Shown: positions 6,262-9,392 of the stretch, piece after piece
How positions within the stretch are numbered: position 1 is the first letter of the stretch
How the letters are laid out: each line of letters opens with the position of its first letter
From: Acidobacteriota bacterium
GTDB taxonomy: Bacteria; Acidobacteriota; Polarisedimenticolia; J045
Length of the DNA stretch: 9,392 nucleotides
NCBI GenBank assembly: GCA_027064265.1
Contig: JAMOQA010000331.1
Coordinates: forward strand, 1-9,392
Reading direction: 5' to 3'
Program-made: the position numbers and the translations under genes
Notes under the pieces: model-generated
Database searches by the model: none
What the model saw: only the letters and a program-made list of their open reading frames with translations
Told to the model about the DNA's origin: nothing

Positions 6262-6621
6262 ATGTGGATTCCCTGGCTCCTGAAGGAAAAGTCCCTCGAC
6301 GACTTCGTCGATCACGACGGCGAGACCCGTCTCTCCCAGCTCATGGAGGACCCGGGGACGGCGCGCCCGGAAGAGAACGTGTACAAGAAGGAGCTGATCC
6401 AGCTGACGCGGCAGGCCCTCGAGGAGCTGCCCGAGCGGGAGCGGCTGATCCTTCTGAAGCGGTTCGGGGTGATGGGCAACGACGAGATGACCCTCGAGGA
6501 GATCGGCAAGATCCTCGGCCTCAGCCGCGAGCGGGTGCGCCAGCTCGAGAAGGAAGCGAAGATGAAGCTGCGCGAGCGTTTGGGCTCCTTGCGCCGCCAG
6601 CTCCAGTTCTCTGCCCCATGA
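6262..6621 (+). CDS. stand-alone sigma-70 region 4 protein (short sigma-like factor)
   Basis: The 119-residue protein resembles only the C-terminal end of an RpoD/RpoH-like sigma factor. Residues 8-40 look like region 3.2 (KEKSLDDFVDHDGETRLSQL, then MEDP). Residues 50-75 match region 4.1 (ALEELPERERLILLKRFGV). Residues 77-104 match the region 4.2 helix-turn-helix that reads the -35 box (TLEEIGKILGLSRERVRQLE). Full-length group 1-4 sigmas carry region 2, which binds core polymerase and melts the -10; it is absent here. An in-frame stop just upstream and a dedicated promoter and ribosome binding site show that the short form is the real gene. It is the only plus-strand gene in the window, flanked by its own terminator. 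Possible roles are the -35-reading half of a split sigma (as SigO/RsoA in Bacillus), a beta-flap competitor, or a DNA-binding regulator. The fold is certain; the function is inference. Confidence 0.9.
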   Translation: MWIPWLLKEKSLDDFVDHDGETRLSQLMEDPGTARPEENVYKKELIQLTRQALEELPERERLILLKRFGVMGNDEMTLEEIGKILGLSRERVRQLEKEAKMKLRERLGSLRRQLQFSAP

Positions 6622-6634
6622 CCTCCAGTGCCCC

Positions 6635-6657
6635 GGGAGCCGGCCCCACCGGCTCCC
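6635..6657 (+). repeat. hairpin just after the sigma-like gene
   Basis: A perfect 9-bp stem, GGGAGCCGG pairing with CCGGCTCCC around the loop CCCCA, begins 13 bases after the stop codon. It has no T-run behind it, so it is not a standard intrinsic terminator. It could protect the mRNA 3' end from exonucleases. The C/T-rich stretch 6667-6700 that follows carries no gene. Confidence 0.55.
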
Positions 6658-6713
6658 ACCGGGAGGAGCACCTCCCCCCCTCCTGACCGACCTCCTCCCT
6701 TTGCACCCCCCCA

Positions 6714-6748
6714 GGCCCGCCGGTCCCCCCCCGGCGGGCCACCTTTTT
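6714..6748 (+). terminator. rho-independent terminator of the sigma-like gene
   Basis: GGCCCGCCGG (6714-6723) pairs perfectly with CCGGCGGGCC (6731-6740) around a 7-base loop. ACC and then five T (6744-6748) follow, and more pyrimidines continue after that. The orientation fits the plus-strand gene ending 92 bases upstream. The same stem also lies 25 bases beyond the stop of the convergent DHH gene, but no T-run follows it on that strand, so its effect there is less certain. Confidence 0.8.
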
Positions 6749-6764
6749 CTCTCGCCTCTCTCCC

Positions 6765-8180
6765 CTATTCCCGGTCGCGGCGAAGTGCGGCGAGGAAGAG
6801 CTCCTCCAGGGCCCGGTAGGTCTTCTCGGTCGGCTGCCCCTTGCGCAGGTGCGGGAGGTTCGCGAGGGGCAGGATCGCCTTCGCCATCGAGCGATGCCCG
6901 CCGCACGGCCCCAGGGACGCCCAGGCCGCCTTGACCACCGTGCCCGCCGCCTGCACGAACCCGACGTTGCGGATCGAGACGATCAGCTCCTCTCCGAAGA
7001 CGCCGGAGACCACCGACCAGTCGACCCCCTCGACCTGGAGGCAGAAGTCGGCGAGCTGGGGGATCACGTCCTCCCGGGCGACCTCCCCCAGGTGGCTGAA
7101 GATCACGTCGTCCTCGATCCGCGCGCCGCGGAGGCCGTCCGCGAAGGCGTCCAGGGTCTCCCGGGGCAGGCTCGGACGCTCGATCCGCCGGATCCAGTTC
7201 GTGTTCGCCCGGGGAAAGAGCCAGGTGAACGCCTCGACGTCGGCCTCGGTCACCGGCCGGTCGAGGAGCAGCGTGTCGGTCCGGATCGCGTAGAGCAGCC
7301 CCGTGGCGAGCCGCTCGCTCACCTTGACCCGCTCGGCCCGGAGGTACTCGAGGAGGATGGTCGCGGTGGCACCGTAGCTGTTCCGCACGTCCTTGAAGCG
7401 GGCCTCGTAGGACGTCTGGACCGGGTGATGATCGATCACCACGTCCACCCGCGGCAGCTGTTGGCGCAGGTGGGGCGGCTGGGTGTCGACCATCACGATC
7501 CGGTCGTACTTCGCGAGGTCGTCCACGCCCACCTGGAGCACGTCCAGGTCGAGGATCTCGGTCATCGCCCGGTTCTCGGGGCGGGTGACCTGCCCGAAGG
7601 ACGCGAGCGGCATCGAGACCTTCGTGCGCCCGAGGAGGATCCGGAGCGCGAGACCGCAGGCGAGACCGTCCGGGTCCGGATCGTCCTGGAGCAGCACCAG
7701 GATGCTCTTCGCGTCGTCCAGGATCTCCCGGAGCCGGCGAACCAGGATCTTCGCCCGCGCGAGGCGGGTGTCCGTCCGGAACGCCGGCTGGAACCGCTCC
7801 CCCGCGAACGATACGTACACCCAGGGCCAGGTGGCCGGATCGACCGGCAGCTCGTCCTCCGGATGGAGGGAAAGCACGAGCACCGGCGTGTCGCCCCGCT
7901 CCCGCCGCACCGCCTCCAGGGTGGAGCGGAGCCGCCGGGGATCCTTGAGGGCGACCACCAGCTGCCCGGCCGGCAGGACCTCCCGCCAGGCCGCCCGGTC
8001 GCGGAAGGAAGCCCGGTGAACGCGGAGCCCCCGGCGCTTCAACCAGCGCTCGAGTTCCCGGGACTCGACGACGTAGAGGACGTCCCCCGGGGGAAGGGCC
8101 AGCACCTGGAGGAGCAGCCCCGCGTGGGAGCGGCTCTGGCAGGCGACCACCGTCCGGGCCGTCAGGCGACGTTCAGGCAT
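6765..8180 (-). CDS. DHH-DHHA1 phosphoesterase with N-terminal TrkA-N/RCK-like domain
   Basis: This 471-residue protein belongs to the DHH superfamily, whose members hydrolyse phosphodiesters of short RNA, cyclic dinucleotides or single-stranded DNA using Mn ions. The domain order, by sequence, is as follows. Residues about 8-130 are a Rossmann-like region resembling TrkA-N/RCK nucleotide-binding domains (DVLYVVE, then LVVALKDPRRLRSTLEAVRR). The DHH domain spans about 158-305, with DPDPDG at 167-172, VDTQPP at 231-236, DHHP at 250-253 and RTDT at 300-303. A DHHA1-type C-terminus carries GGHRSMAKA at 427-435. The first motif lacks the histidine often found before DxD in RecJ-like proteins. Substrate is not predictable. 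The ATG at 8180 is chosen for its strong GGAGGAAGG site; it overlaps the VanZ stop by 8 bases. A longer in-frame extension would overlap VanZ heavily and is rejected. Confidence 0.88.
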   Translation of the reverse strand: MPERRLTARTVVACQSRSHAGLLLQVLALPPGDVLYVVESRELERWLKRRGLRVHRASFRDRAAWREVLPAGQLVVALKDPRRLRSTLEAVRRERGDTPVLVLSLHPEDELPVDPATWPWVYVSFAGERFQPAFRTDTRLARAKILVRRLREILDDAKSILVLLQDDPDPDGLACGLALRILLGRTKVSMPLASFGQVTRPENRAMTEILDLDVLQVGVDDLAKYDRIVMVDTQPPHLRQQLPRVDVVIDHHPVQTSYEARFKDVRNSYGATATILLEYLRAERVKVSERLATGLLYAIRTDTLLLDRPVTEADVEAFTWLFPRANTNWIRRIERPSLPRETLDAFADGLRGARIEDDVIFSHLGEVAREDVIPQLADFCLQVEGVDWSVVSGVFGEELIVSIRNVGFVQAAGTVVKAAWASLGPCGGHRSMAKAILPLANLPHLRKGQPTEKTYRALEELFLAALRRDRE

Positions 8181-8565
8181 GGCCTTCCTCCGTCTCTCCC
8201 CCGATGAACCACGCCCACCGGCCGGCCAGGACGGCCCCGGCCAGCCCCCCCAGCGTATCCGCAACCGCGTCCCCGGGGGAAGCGTCCCGCCCCGGGACGA
8301 ACGACTGGTGGATCTCGTCGAGGACTCCCCACGCCGCGGTCACGACGACCGCGACGAGGAGCGCCCTCCGGAACGCCCTCCGACCGCCCCCCGGCTCCCG
8401 GGGCCGGAGGGCCCGGACCCACAGCGCCGCGAGGATTCCGTAGACCAGGAAGTGGACGACCTTGTCCGAACCGTGGGCGAGCCCCACCGGGAGCGGCCGG
8501 TGCGAGAGCCAGGCGATCACCGCCATCAGCAGGAGGGGCGGGGCGAGGCGCAGGACCGTCCGCAC
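8173..8565 (-). CDS. VanZ-like membrane protein
   Basis: This 130-residue integral membrane protein has about four predicted helices (residues about 7-21, 36-54, 68-85 and 103-122). The VanZ-family signature is clear: a conserved Lys-Val-Val-His at the start of the second helix, then DEIHQSFVPGRDAS and DAVADTLGGLAG. VanZ gives low-level teicoplanin resistance in some Gram-positives, but most homologs in other bacteria have no known function and should not be read as resistance genes. The start is a GTG at 8565; its GAGGG site begins within the stop of the preceding gene, 7 bases away. It overlaps the DHH gene start by 8 bases. Confidence 0.85.
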   Translation of the reverse strand: MRTVLRLAPPLLLMAVIAWLSHRPLPVGLAHGSDKVVHFLVYGILAALWVRALRPREPGGGRRAFRRALLVAVVVTAAWGVLDEIHQSFVPGRDASPGDAVADTLGGLAGAVLAGRWAWFIGGETEEGHA

Positions 8566-8572
8566 CGTGCCC

Positions 8573-8737
8573 TCAGGTGAACGGATACATCAGCAGGGCG
8601 AGACCCAGGGCGCTCCCGACGAGGGCACCCCAGACCGCGAGCCCGAACCGGAGACGAGCTCCCCGCGGACGGTACATGGTCGCGAAGAAGACCGCGAGGA
8701 GCGTGGCGAACAGGAGCATGTGGACCAGGTGCCTCAT
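8573..8737 (-). CDS. small two-helix membrane protein (54 aa), unrecognised
   Basis: I do not recognise this family. The 54-residue product has two hydrophobic segments, residues about 4-20 (LVHMLLFATLLAVFFAT) and about 31-51 (FGLAVWGALVGSALGLALLM). A short basic loop (RPRGARLR) between them suggests a helical hairpin with the loop in the cytoplasm. Its ATG overlaps the stop of the upstream gene (ATGA), and GGGAGG lies about 9 bases ahead. Coupling, codon phase and hydrophobic pattern argue that it is real. A longer frame to 8785 would overlap the neighbour and lacks a better start. No function can be inferred beyond membrane localisation. Confidence 0.7.
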   Translation of the reverse strand: MRHLVHMLLFATLLAVFFATMYRPRGARLRFGLAVWGALVGSALGLALLMYPFT

Positions 8738-9252
8738 GCTCCGTCCTCCCGTGGGTGGCGCTTCCGCCCGCTGCCGATGTCCCACGCGTCGAGGATGACG
8801 AGGAGGTTCATGAGGCCGGCCAGGGTCAGGTACCCGTTGCCATAGCCGCTCCAGGTGGAGAACGACCGCCGCCAGCGCCGGGTCACCGGCGGTGGCCCGA
8901 GGGCGGGAGGCGCCTCTCCGTGGCGGACGTAGGCCGGGGAACCGTACAGGGCCGTCCGGATCAGCGGCTCCATCGGCCCGAGGCCGAGGTTCGAGAAGAC
9001 GTGCATCCCGGAGAGCACGGGAAGCCGCGGGTCGACCATCGCCAGGTTGCCGCCCAGCCCGACCCCGAGCCCCAGCGACCCGAGAACCAGGACCAGGTAG
9101 ACGACCGCCTCGCGGCGCGCCCCGAGGAAGAAGTGGCCCGCGCCCGGGAAGACCCAGGCGAGGAACCCGGCGAGCACCCCCCGCGCGGGGTCGAGGTGGT
9201 GCTCCCCCGGCGTGCCGGCCGTTTCCCCTCGCGTGCCGCGGACCCGGCCCAT
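8734..9252 (-). CDS. predicted multi-pass membrane protein, DUF6677-like
   Basis: The 172-residue protein has a TM2-like start: LAGFLAWVFPGAGHFFLG at residues 27-44 followed by the helix VVYLVLVLGSLGLGVGLGG. A soluble stretch (about 72-135) comes next, then a last hydrophobic segment YLTLAGLMNLLVILDAWDIG at 141-160. The PGxGHxxLG turn and the final LLVILDAWD match my recollection of DUF6677, a family of unknown function, but I could not confirm this by search. The start ATG at 9252 lies 19 bases after the rplI stop. An upstream extension of 26 codons would overlap rplI and is Arg/Pro-rich, so it was rejected. The ribosome binding site is weak. It sits between rplI and the two small membrane proteins in one transcription run. 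Confidence 0.75.
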   Translation of the reverse strand: MGRVRGTRGETAGTPGEHHLDPARGVLAGFLAWVFPGAGHFFLGARREAVVYLVLVLGSLGLGVGLGGNLAMVDPRLPVLSGMHVFSNLGLGPMEPLIRTALYGSPAYVRHGEAPPALGPPPVTRRWRRSFSTWSGYGNGYLTLAGLMNLLVILDAWDIGSGRKRHPREDGA

Positions 9253-9271
9253 GTCACCCGGGAGGGGCGCC

Positions 9272-9392
9272 TCACGCGGAGGCGCCGCCCTCCTCCGGCT
9301 CCACCTCGACGACCAGCTCCACGTCCTCAACGTCCCGGTGGACGTGGACCTTCACCCGGTGGGTGCCGATCGCCTTGATCGGCTCCTCCAGG
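9272..9392 (-). CDS. rplI: 50S ribosomal protein L9, C-terminal end (runs off the right edge)
   Basis: Only the last 39 residues are inside the window. They read LEEPIKAIGTHRVKVHVHRD, then VEDVELVVEVEPEEGGASA and a TGA stop. This matches the C-terminal domain of L9, whose members end with I-K-x-x-G-x-H-x-V-x-V-x-x-H and a final beta strand. A short acidic tail extends past the usual end, a common variation. L9 binds 23S rRNA at the base of the L1 stalk. The gene heads a string of closely spaced membrane-protein genes and the DHH gene, which probably share its transcript. The fragment is too short to judge the whole protein. Confidence 0.85.
   Translation of the reverse strand, partial: LEEPIKAIGTHRVKVHVHRDVEDVELVVEVEPEEGGASA

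Noticed and set aside
6238..6906. 222-codon minus-strand frame opposite the sigma-like gene
   Set aside because: It is the complement of a conserved coding region and two hairpins; its Leu/Gln/Glu pattern mirrors the sense gene.
6849..8207. 452-codon plus-strand frame opposite the DHH gene
   Set aside because: Antisense shadow; its Asp/His/Arg/Pro-rich sequence mirrors DHH codons and lacks any domain.
8173..8565. Reading the VanZ-like gene as a glycopeptide resistance determinant
   Set aside because: No other van genes are present, the context is a core rplI cluster, and most VanZ-family proteins have no resistance role.

Overview
This window looks like chromosomal core DNA from a very GC-rich, probably Gram-negative bacterium that uses sigma-54. 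The evidence is uniformly high GC, a MutL of the endonuclease type (not the E. coli type), a secreted SLT transglycosylase, and a near-perfect -24/-12 promoter. The gene set, including a membrane protein that resembles the DUF6677 family, would suit Acidobacteriota or a deltaproteobacteria-like group. That assignment is inference and low confidence. I see no mobile element, CRISPR array, tRNA or rRNA.

Layout. All genes but one are on the minus strand. Read in their direction of transcription, from the right edge to the left:
(1) 9392-6765 is a tight run: the end of rplI (ribosomal protein L9), a predicted membrane protein, a 54-residue two-helix membrane protein, a VanZ-like protein, and a DHH-DHHA1 phosphoesterase with a nucleotide-binding-like N-terminal domain. 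Stops and starts overlap or nearly touch.
(2) 5899-4064 is mutL (mismatch repair).
(3) 3982-3269 is an SLT lytic transglycosylase with its own sigma-70-type promoter and a strong 3' hairpin.
(4) 3137-1 is the lipid operon: DUF177/YceD, rpmF (L32), plsX, fabD and the start of fabG. A clear TATAAT promoter lies upstream. fabH, often found between plsX and fabD, is absent here.

The exception is a self-contained plus-strand unit at about 6156-6748, between mutL and the DHH gene. It encodes a 119-residue protein that is essentially only the end of region 3 plus region 4 of a sigma-70 factor, with no core-binding or -10-recognising region 2. It has a close match to the sigma-54 promoter consensus, a good ribosome binding site, two palindromes upstream placed where an activator could bind, and a rho-independent terminator downstream. 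An enhancer-dependent promoter driving a sigma-region-4-only protein is the most interesting feature of the window. It could be half of a split sigma factor, a decoy that competes for the RNA polymerase beta flap, or a transcription co-regulator.

The other genes are housekeeping functions: translation (L9, L32), membrane lipid synthesis (PlsX, FabD, FabG), DNA repair (MutL) and cell-wall turnover (SLT).
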